DNA from: Deltaproteobacteria bacterium | Lineage (GTDB): Bacteria; Desulfobacterota; Desulfobacteria; Desulfobacterales; BuS5 | Assembly: GCA_021157555.1 (NCBI GenBank) | Contig: JAGGWL010000147.1 | Coordinates: forward strand, 1-18,639 | Length of the DNA stretch: 18,639 bases | Direction of reading: 5' to 3' | Part shown: piece after piece, positions 7,007-13,571 of the stretch | Layout of the letters: each line of letters starts with the position of its first letter | How positions within the stretch are numbered: the stretch's first letter is position 1 | Notes under the pieces: generated by a model | What the model saw: the letters and a program-made list of their open reading frames with translations, nothing else | Database searches by the model: none | Told to the model about the DNA's origin: nothing | Program-made: the position numbers and the translations under genes

Positions 7007-8131
7007 TTAGTATTTCGTCCTTGTTTTCAAAGAAACGGCTTCCTGTTCGCCGAATTCTACCATTTTTTGATAATTGGTCCTATATATATCGGTTAAAGTA
7101 AGGAATGCGGTAACTACCAGAGGGCCATAAATTATTCCCAGGATGCCGAATAATTGCAGGCCGCCGATGATTGCCATAAAAACCAGTAATGTGTGTATTT
7201 TTACACGTTTTCCAACCAGGCGTGGCTTAAAAAGATATTCTATTCCTCCGGAAAGGAGCAGGTAAAATATAATAAAAAATATTCCTGCTCCTATTCGTCC
7301 ATTTAAAAAAAGAATTCCGGCCGCTGGGATGAATACAATTCCAATTCCCAGAATTGGCAGAAATGCAAGTAATCCCATAATGACGCCCCATAAAAATGGA
7401 GATTTAAGGCCAAAAAGCGCAAAAAGAGCACCGCCCAGCAGACCCTGAATTAATCCACCAAATCCGTTGCCTATGAGAATAGCACCCGACATATCCTTAA
7501 ATTTTGATATTAGCTGCTCATCCTGTTCGTTGGGCAGAGGCGAAAGATCAATTATAAAAGCAAGCAGCTCATCGCCATCTATAAGCAGATAATAGATCAC
7601 AAGCAGCATGAAACAAAAGTTTATCGCAACTCCTGCCATATTGGATGCGATTGCACGGATTTGTTCATATAGAAAAAAGCCTGTTATTTTGGCAGCCTCT
7701 GCAATTGCTTTATTTAGATCATTTGCGCTTAATTCAAAATTGAAACGGGACAGCAGGATGTTGATTCTTTCCAGAGTCCTGTTATCTGTAAGGAAGTGCT
7801 TTATTTGATCATTAAGTACAGCACTTTTTGCTGTAAGGTATAAGTCATACGCTTCCTGGGAAAGTGCGCTTCCAAAAAAGACCATCGGCACGAATAGAAG
7901 AAAAAAAATCAGGGTGCATGTAAGAAATGATGCAAAAGATGGCCGGGTTCCTTTTTTTATAAAATTATAAACTGGTTTGAAAATTCCGGACACTACTGCG
8001 CCCAGGATGATTACTGAAATAAAAGGCCAAAATAGAATACTGATAAAATAGATTGATATAAGAAACAGAACCAGGAAAAACCAGAATATCGAATCACGGG
8101 AAGATTTATAATCCATTTTGCCTTTAGTCAT
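7007..8131 (-). CDS. AI-2E family (PerM-type) transporter
   Basis: A 374-residue inner-membrane protein of the AI-2E/PerM family. Paired hydrophobic helices near residues 14-50 are followed by helices around 60-85, a soluble segment at about 85-145, and a helix near 150-175. A conserved stretch LLIDGDELLAFIIDLSPLPNEQ then leads into GAILIGNGFGGLIQGLLGGALFALFG, FLWGVIMGLLAFLPILGIGI and EYLFKPRLVGKRVKIHTLLVFMAIIGGLQLFGILGIIYGPLV, which is the family core. Members have been linked to AI-2 export or Na+/H+ exchange; the substrate here cannot be read from sequence. The upstream ATG (8131) has no Shine-Dalgarno, whereas ATG 8116 (codon 6) has AAAGG just before it, so the protein may start at MDYKSSRDS. 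A hairpin lies immediately upstream. The gene ends 6 nt before gyrA. Confidence 0.9.
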   Translation of the reverse strand: MTKGKMDYKSSRDSIFWFFLVLFLISIYFISILFWPFISVIILGAVVSGIFKPVYNFIKKGTRPSFASFLTCTLIFFLLFVPMVFFGSALSQEAYDLYLTAKSAVLNDQIKHFLTDNRTLERINILLSRFNFELSANDLNKAIAEAAKITGFFLYEQIRAIASNMAGVAINFCFMLLVIYYLLIDGDELLAFIIDLSPLPNEQDEQLISKFKDMSGAILIGNGFGGLIQGLLGGALFALFGLKSPFLWGVIMGLLAFLPILGIGIVFIPAAGILFLNGRIGAGIFFIIFYLLLSGGIEYLFKPRLVGKRVKIHTLLVFMAIIGGLQLFGILGIIYGPLVVTAFLTLTDIYRTNYQKMVEFGEQEAVSLKTRTKY

Positions 8132-8136
8132 GTAAG

Positions 8137-8173
8137 GTTAGGAACGAGGACGAAATAGCTTCCCGTTCCTAAC
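8137..8173. repeat. Inverted repeat (hairpin) upstream of the transporter gene
   Basis: Arms GTTAGGAACG (8137-8146) and CGTTCCTAAC (8164-8173) are perfectly complementary over 10 bp around a 17-nt centre that can add three weaker pairs after one mismatch. It fills most of the gap between the small membrane-protein gene (stop 8185) and the transporter start. No T-run follows on the minus strand, so it does not look like an intrinsic terminator. An mRNA-stabilising or attenuating hairpin, an operator, or a dispersed repeat copy are all possible. Confidence 0.6.
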
Positions 8174-8184
8174 ACTTGTTGAAA

Positions 8185-8343
8185 TTACTTACTGATAATT
8201 CCAAGAGCCACTAAAACAAGAATAATTTCATAAACAAAAACCGGTGTGTAACTGCCTGAAAGAGTGAAAGTGATAATGCCTCCTATTATTGCAGGCACAG
8301 CAAAAAAAACAAGAATACCTAATTTTCTGCTTAGATTCATCAT
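8185..8343 (-). CDS. Small two-helix membrane protein (52 residues)
   Basis: Translating the minus strand from ATG 8341-8343 gives a 52-residue protein that begins MMNLSRKLGILVFFAVPAII and ends IILVLVALGIISK. AAGGAA lies 7 nt upstream, and this site overlaps the thiolase stop codon (8356-8358), so it is probably translated by coupling to the thiolase. An ATG one codon later is an equally possible start. A hydrophobic helix at about residues 8-26 and a second at about 34-50 are joined by a short polar turn (TLSGSYTP), giving a hairpin in the inner membrane. The basic NLSRK start suggests the N-terminus is cytoplasmic. I recognise no family. It may associate with the AI-2E-type permease encoded next, by inference from position only. 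Confidence 0.65.
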   Translation of the reverse strand: MMNLSRKLGILVFFAVPAIIGGIITFTLSGSYTPVFVYEIILVLVALGIISK

Positions 8344-8355
8344 AATAAATTTCCT

Positions 8356-9642
8356 TTAACGTTCAATTATCATTGCCATGCCCATTCCGCCGCCAATACA
8401 CATACTGATCAGACCTGTATTGTAACCTTTGCGTTTCATCTGGTTCATTCCGGTAACCATCTGTCTGGCGCCTGTACATCCTATCGGATGGCCAAGAGAA
8501 ATACCGCTTCCCAGTTCATTGGGGCGGTCGGTTTCAATCCCCAGTTCTCGCATACACCCAATCGCCTGGGATGCAAATGCTTCATTCAACTCAATCATGT
8601 CAATATCATCAAGCGTCATACCCGCAGTTTTTAAGACTTTTCTTACAGCCGGAACCGGACCAAGCCCCATATAAGCAGGGTCGAGACCGCCTGCGGCAAA
8701 TGCCTTTATTTTTACTATGGGCTCAAGTCCCATATCTTTTGCCTTTTCGGCACTCATCAAAATGACCGCGGCAGCAGCATCGTTAATTCCGGATGCATTC
8801 CCGGCTGTGACTGATCCGCCTTTTTTAAAAGCGGGTCTTAGTTTCGCCATTTTTTCTATATTTGTATCCATTGGACGTTCATCAATATCAAAAACCGTTT
8901 CACCTTTGCGGGTTTTGAGTACTACCGGTACAATTTCGTCGGCAAAGATTCCGTCTGTAATGGCTTTTCTTGCTCTGTTGTGGCTTAACACCCCGAGTTC
9001 GTCCTGCTCTTTTCGGCTGATATCATACATATCGGCAATATTTTCGGCAGTAAGACCCATATGGTATCCGTAGAAAATTTCATATAATCCATCAAACACC
9101 ATGAGGTCATATATGTCGCCTACGCCGGTAAGCTCCATTCTATGTCCCCACCTGGCCTTGGGTAGCGCCATTGGTGCCATACTCATTGATTCTTGACCAC
9201 CGGCAAGTACTACATCAGCCTGACCTGCCATGATTGATGTCGCTCCCAAAGCAATTGCTTTAAGCCCTGAACCGCATATTTTGTTTATTGTCATGGCTGG
9301 AGTTTCTTTGATAATGCCGGCCTTTATCATAGCCTGGCGGGCTGTATTCTGACCCTGACCGGCCTGCAGTACATTGCCCATAATTACTTCATCAATCGTT
9401 ATCGGAGTAGCAGAATCGTCCCAGTCATAACCTTTTTTTTCAAGTTCAATAATTCCCCTGTCCTTTAACTTGTCCGGAGCACTTTCCTGCATTAATTTAT
9501 CCGGCACCGGCTTAAGCCTGGCTCGTTTAAGAGCATCCTTCATCACTAATGAGCCTAAATCAATTACCGGAACCGTTTTAAGACCCCCACCAAAACTGCC
9601 TATAGCAGTTCTTGAACCACTTACGACTACCACATCTTTCAT
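8356..9642 (-). CDS. Acetyl-CoA acetyltransferase (thiolase)
   Basis: A 428-residue thiolase that condenses or cleaves acetyl-CoA/acetoacetyl-CoA or longer 3-ketoacyl-CoA in the cytoplasm. The N-terminal active-site Cys123 is in NKICGSGLKA; Asn353 is in ELNEAFASQA; His385 is in SLGHPIGCTGAR; the second Cys415 is in CIGGGMGMA. All catalytic residues are therefore present. Compared with standard thiolases of about 390 residues there is an insert of roughly 30 charged residues (about 48-80, PDKLMQESAPDKLKDRGIIE and following) before the usual IDEVIMGNVLQAG. ATG 9640-9642 has a strong AAAGGAGG at good spacing. It heads the minus-strand operon leading to gyrA and pgk. The substrate chain length cannot be fixed; in an anaerobe it could serve fatty-acid or butyrate-type beta-oxidation. 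No other beta-oxidation gene is nearby. Confidence 0.95.
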   Translation of the reverse strand: MKDVVVVSGSRTAIGSFGGGLKTVPVIDLGSLVMKDALKRARLKPVPDKLMQESAPDKLKDRGIIELEKKGYDWDDSATPITIDEVIMGNVLQAGQGQNTARQAMIKAGIIKETPAMTINKICGSGLKAIALGATSIMAGQADVVLAGGQESMSMAPMALPKARWGHRMELTGVGDIYDLMVFDGLYEIFYGYHMGLTAENIADMYDISRKEQDELGVLSHNRARKAITDGIFADEIVPVVLKTRKGETVFDIDERPMDTNIEKMAKLRPAFKKGGSVTAGNASGINDAAAAVILMSAEKAKDMGLEPIVKIKAFAAGGLDPAYMGLGPVPAVRKVLKTAGMTLDDIDMIELNEAFASQAIGCMRELGIETDRPNELGSGISLGHPIGCTGARQMVTGMNQMKRKGYNTGLISMCIGGGMGMAMIIER

Positions 9643-9718
9643 GAAATGCCCTCCTTTGCGATTATATTAAGAATAAACTTGCCTTTGTAAGTTTTGAATA
9701 ATAAAATATATAAAAATT

Positions 9719-9748
9719 AATATAACATATAATACAATTTAAGGTCAA
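9719..9748 (-). promoter_or_regulatory. Candidate sigma-70 promoter for the thiolase-gyrA-pgk operon
   Basis: Read on the minus strand, TTGACC (9743-9748) is followed after 18 nt by TATATT (9719-9724), five of six matches to each consensus box. The start of transcription would be about 70 nt before the thiolase ATG. The 146-nt divergent gap is very AT-rich, so chance matches are likely. Confidence 0.4.
9728..9733 (+). promoter_or_regulatory. Candidate -10 element for the EPS-locus ATPase gene
   Basis: A perfect TATAAT lies 55 nt before the ATPase ATG on the plus strand. No recognisable -35 box stands 17 nt upstream, so it may be an activator-dependent promoter or a chance match in AT-rich DNA. 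Confidence 0.25.
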
Positions 9749-9788
9749 TAAAAGTATAGTCATTCTCCCCGTTCCTTATGGATTTATA

Positions 9789-11039
9789 ATGTATAAAAAA
9801 TTTTACGAGTTAAATGAGAAACCATTTAATATGGTTCCAAATCCTGCGTATCTTTATCGAAGTGAAAAACATCAGGATGCCTTGACATATCTGGAATATG
9901 GGTTGATGGAGGCAACCGGTTTTATACTTCTTACAGGGGAGATCGGCATAGGCAAGACTACCCTGGTGCGATATATTCTTAATCAGATTGAACCGGATGT
10001 GGATGTTGCGGTGATTTTCAATACTAATATTACATCTGATCAGCTAATAAGTCTTATTCTGGAGAATTTTAAAATAACTCCCAAAAAAGATAAAACAGCC
10101 AATCTTGATTTGCTGTATCAGTTTTTAATTCAAAGATTTTCCGATGGCAGCAGGGTTTTGTTAATTATAGATGAAGCCCAGAATCTTCATGTAGATGTTC
10201 TGGAAGAAGTCAGAATGCTGTCGAATCTTCAGTCGGATGAAGAGATTCTGTTACAGATTATGCTGGTGGGGCAGCCTGAATTAAAGGCCAGGCTGCAAGA
10301 CCCCAGGCTGGCCCAGCTTGCGCAACGTATTGTCGTGAATTATCATTTATCTACCCTTACCAGGGAGGAGACAGGGGAATATATCGAATACCGGTTGAAA
10401 AAAGCAGGCGGGAGTCCTGATATCTTTCTCCCTGAATCCGTCGATTTAATCTATACAACTTCCGGTGGGATTCCCAGGATTATAAACATGTTATGTGATA
10501 CTGCCATGGTCTATGGCTTTGGCTATGAATTGAAACAGATAGATTCAACAGTTATTGACCGGGTTATTGAAGATAAAGGCGGAATAGGATTTTATGTTGA
10601 GCCGGAGCAAAACAAGGATGAAAATAAAATCGGAATTTTGTCGGAAAGGGAAGGGGAGGGTGCTAATGGGGAACTTTTGCAGCGGTTTCAAAGATTTGAA
10701 GCTAATCTTCAGGATATCAGGCTAAAAATTAATCTGCTTGTTAAAAAGCAGGCGACTAAAAACGAATATAATCAAGACGGATACCATGACGAAATGGTAA
10801 GTACCCTGCAAGGTCTTTTTGATCAGGAAAGAGAACATAGTGAAAAACTTATGAAGGAATATGCAATTCTGGATGAAAGATTCAAGCGGTTGTCCGTGAA
10901 GCATTTAGAGATGATAAAAAAAGAGGACGTGCAAGAAAGGCCGGCGTTGCCATCTCCTGAAAATGAAGATTTGAAAAAACAAAATGTAAAACAAAAAATT
11001 TGGGGATGGCTTATCCGGCGATTTGATCCACGTCCCTAA
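9789..11039 (+). CDS. GspA/ExeA-like AAA ATPase of exosortase/PEP-CTERM-type EPS loci
   Basis: A 416-residue AAA+ ATPase. The opening MYKKFYELNEKPFNMVPNPAYLYRSEKHQDAL is typical of GspA/ExeA-like proteins. Walker A is GEIGIGKTT (residues 50-58), Walker B is LLIIDEAQN (124-132), and a sensor-like LQIMLVGQPEL and SGGIPRIINMLCD follow. This N-terminal about 270 residues matches the putative secretion ATPase subfamily that accompanies PEP-CTERM/exosortase loci. The C-terminal 130 residues are charged, with a predicted coiled coil (LLQRFQRFEANLQDIRLKI and a later stretch), and end with a Trp-containing basic tail. There is no membrane segment. Its role there is presumably to energise or regulate polymer or protein export, by inference. 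It is the only plus-strand gene of this locus, and its stop overlaps that of the kinase gene by 4 nt. The Shine-Dalgarno is weak (GGA 8 nt upstream). Confidence 0.88.
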   Translation: MYKKFYELNEKPFNMVPNPAYLYRSEKHQDALTYLEYGLMEATGFILLTGEIGIGKTTLVRYILNQIEPDVDVAVIFNTNITSDQLISLILENFKITPKKDKTANLDLLYQFLIQRFSDGSRVLLIIDEAQNLHVDVLEEVRMLSNLQSDEEILLQIMLVGQPELKARLQDPRLAQLAQRIVVNYHLSTLTREETGEYIEYRLKKAGGSPDIFLPESVDLIYTTSGGIPRIINMLCDTAMVYGFGYELKQIDSTVIDRVIEDKGGIGFYVEPEQNKDENKIGILSEREGEGANGELLQRFQRFEANLQDIRLKINLLVKKQATKNEYNQDGYHDEMVSTLQGLFDQEREHSEKLMKEYAILDERFKRLSVKHLEMIKKEDVQERPALPSPENEDLKKQNVKQKIWGWLIRRFDPRP

Positions 11040-11875
11040 GCATAACCATATCGCATCCTCTTATTTATAGAAGCTGTTTGTCTGTTCAGCACATATCCGA
11101 TAAAATTATTTTGCGGAAGAAGAGCCACCGCTTTTTTTACGTCATTGATGTCGGTTTTTCCCTCTTCGACTACCATTAAGGTGCAATCTACCATTGGTGC
11201 AAACGTCATGGCATCTGCGTTTCCAAGCACAGGCGGCATGTCAAAAATAATATACCTTTCATCGTAGCGTTTTTTCATCTCTGCCACCAGATTTTTCATT
11301 TTTGGTGACCCAAGCAGTTCGCTGCTTTCCAGTATTTTTTTACCACCGGAAATAATGGTCATTTTTTCAATTCCAGGCCATATAATCAGTTCCTTGAGGG
11401 GAGTGTTATTTTCAAGGTAATCTATCAACCCCATATTGCTGGAAACTCCCAAATACTTGTGAATATTCTGATGCTGTAAATCAGTATCTACAAGCAGTAC
11501 TGTTTGATTAAATTCTTTGGCCATAGTAATTGCCAGGTTGATAGCAGTGAGGGTTTTACCCTCTCCGGGATGAACACTCGTTATCATTATTGTGTTCCAC
11601 CCGCTGGCCTTCATGCGATGCTGTATTCGGGTTCTCAGAACCTTGTAATAATCAATGGCAAGAGAATCCGGAAAAAGTGCTGCACATTTGTTCTCTTCAG
11701 CTTTAACCGTATCAAGCATGGCTGATTTTGATTCGAGATAATCCGGCGGGGTCCATCCGGTATTTTTTTTGCCGCCAGACTGCTGCCCGGATGCTTGCGT
11801 CTTGTTGTGTTGTACGCTTGATTTTGTTTGTTCGCGTTCCTGCTTTGCTTTTTCGATAGCTTTTCTAAGTTCCAT
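11036..11875 (-). CDS. CpsD/Wzc-like tyrosine autokinase of the exopolysaccharide locus
   Basis: A 279-residue BY-kinase, a cytoplasmic P-loop tyrosine kinase that phosphorylates itself and adjusts polymer synthesis with its membrane partner. After a polar, poorly ordered N-terminus (about residues 1-60), Walker A is SVHPGEGKTLTA with Lys107-Thr108. Walker A' is VLLVDTDLQ with Asp130 and Asp132, and Walker B is YIIFDMPP (208-215). The usual C-terminal tyrosine cluster is minimal: only Tyr276 and Tyr278 in RMRYGYA. These features fit the tyrosine-autokinase family found beside exosortase systems. AGGG lies about 7 nt before the ATG. The gene starts 12 nt after the chain-length gene, its expected activating partner, and its stop overlaps the convergent ATPase gene by 4 nt. 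Confidence 0.9.
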   Translation of the reverse strand: MELRKAIEKAKQEREQTKSSVQHNKTQASGQQSGGKKNTGWTPPDYLESKSAMLDTVKAEENKCAALFPDSLAIDYYKVLRTRIQHRMKASGWNTIMITSVHPGEGKTLTAINLAITMAKEFNQTVLLVDTDLQHQNIHKYLGVSSNMGLIDYLENNTPLKELIIWPGIEKMTIISGGKKILESSELLGSPKMKNLVAEMKKRYDERYIIFDMPPVLGNADAMTFAPMVDCTLMVVEEGKTDINDVKKAVALLPQNNFIGYVLNRQTASINKRMRYGYA

Positions 11876-11887
11876 AATTTACCCTAT

Positions 11888-13453
11888 TTACAGTTTCCGC
11901 ATAAGTTTGGCCCAAAATACATTAAGATCCATAATAAAAAAATGAAAAATAATTATTGCTGCCACAACAAACAAGATTATTCCGATTACCAGGATAATAC
12001 GATTTCTTTTTTTACGAACAATATCCTTGCTTGTTAAAATTTCAGGTATTTCCGCCAGCACAGGGAATGATGTGATGGCTGTAAGTGTTTCGGCCTTGCG
12101 TACAGATTGATCTGAAAATTCTCTTACAGAAGCAGCTCCCACTCCTGCGCCTAAAGATAGAACAAAACCTATCAGGATAATCGCAATACGGTTGGGCTTA
12201 AAAGGTTTCTCAGGCAGTTGGGGAGGATCAATCAAGGTAAAACGCTCTCCTTTTTGTTCTTTTTCCAGTCCCTGTGCTACTTTTGCTTCCATGAATTTTC
12301 TCATCAGATCTTCATATTTGACTCTGGTACTCAATTGTTCAGTTGCAAGTCCCTTGAACTGTTCTTCTATACGCGGAGTCGCTTCAATCCTTGCCCGATA
12401 ATCGTCTCGTTTTTGTTTAATTTCTTTTATCCGCCTGTAAACAGACTTTATCTCGGACTTTACTCCTGAAAGTTGGGATGAAAGAGTGATATAGACCGGA
12501 TTATTTTCTATATCATCTTTTTTACCTTTTCTGCCTCCTGATGCGCTGATCTGTTTTTCTATTTCTGCAATTTCATTTTTTGTTTTTATTACATCCGGGT
12601 ACTTATCTGAAAAGCGGCTTTTCAGATAAACAATATTTAATTTAAGTTCGTCCAGCCGGCGTTTATCCTGATTGGCAGATTCTGATGCGATTCCGGATAG
12701 CTGGGTTTGTAAAGAACTTTCCCTTTCCTTGAGCGTGCGGAGGAGTTCATTCAGCCGGTCAATATTCTGTTCCAGGCTGTTTAAGCTTTGCATGTTGACC
12801 TGAATCAGCTCCGGAAGTTCATTGATGTTTTTTTTTTTAAAAATAGCAATTTTTGCCTCTATCTTAGCGAGCTCATCTTTAAGCTTGAGCATTTCTGTTT
12901 TCAGGAATTTGGTTGTCTCGCTTGTCTGGCGCTCGCGTACCTGGAGGTTTTCTTCTAGAAACAGGGAAGTTATAATATTGGCAACACGCTGAACTTTTGC
13001 TGGTGTATCCTTGCCTTCATAGGAAAGTGTAAAAGCAATGGTTGCGACTGAAGGGCGTCCTGTTCGGCGATCCACTACTTCTGCGCTGATAGGCTCCATT
13101 GAAACATCTTCGCGCATTTTTGAAACTATCTCTTCCTGTGTCCATTTTTTTTGTTTATTCGAGTAAAGATTAAAACGCTTAATGATATCCAGCAGCTTTG
13201 TCGTACTCATAATCCTTTGGTTAATGGACTGTATTCGCTGCTCAGCATAGCTTGTAACTGTTGTGATAACAAAATCGGCCGGAATTTCCTGCTCTTCAAT
13301 CAGGATAGTAGCTGTTGATTTGTAAACCGACGGCAGTGTAAAAGCAATGATTACGGCAATAACAAAGATAATTAAAGCAGGAATAATCAGTGACCATTTC
13401 CTGTTTTTTATAATTTGAATATAGTCAGCAGGTGATAAAACGGCTTCTTCCAT
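11888..13453 (-). CDS. Wzz/GumC-like polysaccharide chain-length determinant
   Basis: A 521-residue polysaccharide co-polymerase of the inner membrane. The Wzz-type N-terminus (SPADYIQIIKNRKW) leads into a first membrane helix at about 20-40. A large periplasmic part with long coiled coils (about 180-390, for example KLKDELAKIEAKIAIFKKKN) follows. Then come the Pro-rich DPPQLPEKPFKPN (409-421), a second helix at about 422-443, and a C-terminal third helix at about 485-508. It sets polymer length and activates the adjacent BY-kinase. I chose ATG 13451-13453 because GGAG lies 8 nt upstream and the protein then starts MEEAVLSPADY. A longer frame from GTG 13495 would encode 14 extra residues partly out of a REP-like palindrome, which is unlikely. 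It resembles the chain-length proteins of exosortase loci. Confidence 0.92.
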   Translation of the reverse strand: MEEAVLSPADYIQIIKNRKWSLIIPALIIFVIAVIIAFTLPSVYKSTATILIEEQEIPADFVITTVTSYAEQRIQSINQRIMSTTKLLDIIKRFNLYSNKQKKWTQEEIVSKMREDVSMEPISAEVVDRRTGRPSVATIAFTLSYEGKDTPAKVQRVANIITSLFLEENLQVRERQTSETTKFLKTEMLKLKDELAKIEAKIAIFKKKNINELPELIQVNMQSLNSLEQNIDRLNELLRTLKERESSLQTQLSGIASESANQDKRRLDELKLNIVYLKSRFSDKYPDVIKTKNEIAEIEKQISASGGRKGKKDDIENNPVYITLSSQLSGVKSEIKSVYRRIKEIKQKRDDYRARIEATPRIEEQFKGLATEQLSTRVKYEDLMRKFMEAKVAQGLEKEQKGERFTLIDPPQLPEKPFKPNRIAIILIGFVLSLGAGVGAASVREFSDQSVRKAETLTAITSFPVLAEIPEILTSKDIVRKKRNRIILVIGIILFVVAAIIIFHFFIMDLNVFWAKLMRKL

Positions 13454-13481
13454 AGAGTTTTCTCCAAAAGGGTTTTGGCCT

Positions 13482-13514
13482 ACAAGGGCAACCACGAGGG
13501 TTTGCCCCTACGGG
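13482..13514. repeat. REP-like palindrome, copy 1
   Basis: A 33-nt unit beginning ACAAGGGCAACC and ending GGTTTGCCCCTACGGG, able to form a hairpin with arms GGGCAACC and GGTTTGCCC (one bulged base). A second copy identical over all 33 nt starts 51 nt further on. It lies between the outer-membrane protein gene and the chain-length gene, upstream of the latter's start. Confidence 0.85.
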
Positions 13515-13532
13515 TAACAGCAATGGAACCGC

Positions 13533-13565
13533 ACAAGGGCAACCACGAGGGTTTGCCCCTACGGG
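13533..13565. repeat. REP-like palindrome, copy 2
   Basis: Identical over 33 nt to the unit at 13482. It ends 6 nt before the stop codon of the outer-membrane protein gene on the minus strand (13572). In the mRNA the two copies form consecutive hairpins between the two cistrons. No T-run follows, so they are not classical terminators. Confidence 0.85.
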
Positions 13566-13571
13566 CAATGG

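Noticed and set aside
13454..13495. N-terminal extension of the chain-length protein from GTG 13495
   Set aside because: The extra 14 codons run into REP-like repeat copy 1 and lack a Shine-Dalgarno, whereas ATG 13453 has GGAG at good spacing and gives the usual Wzz N-terminus.
13482..13565. CRISPR array
   Set aside because: Only two repeat units, each itself a full palindrome, with one short 18-nt spacer and no cas genes; they fit REP-like elements.
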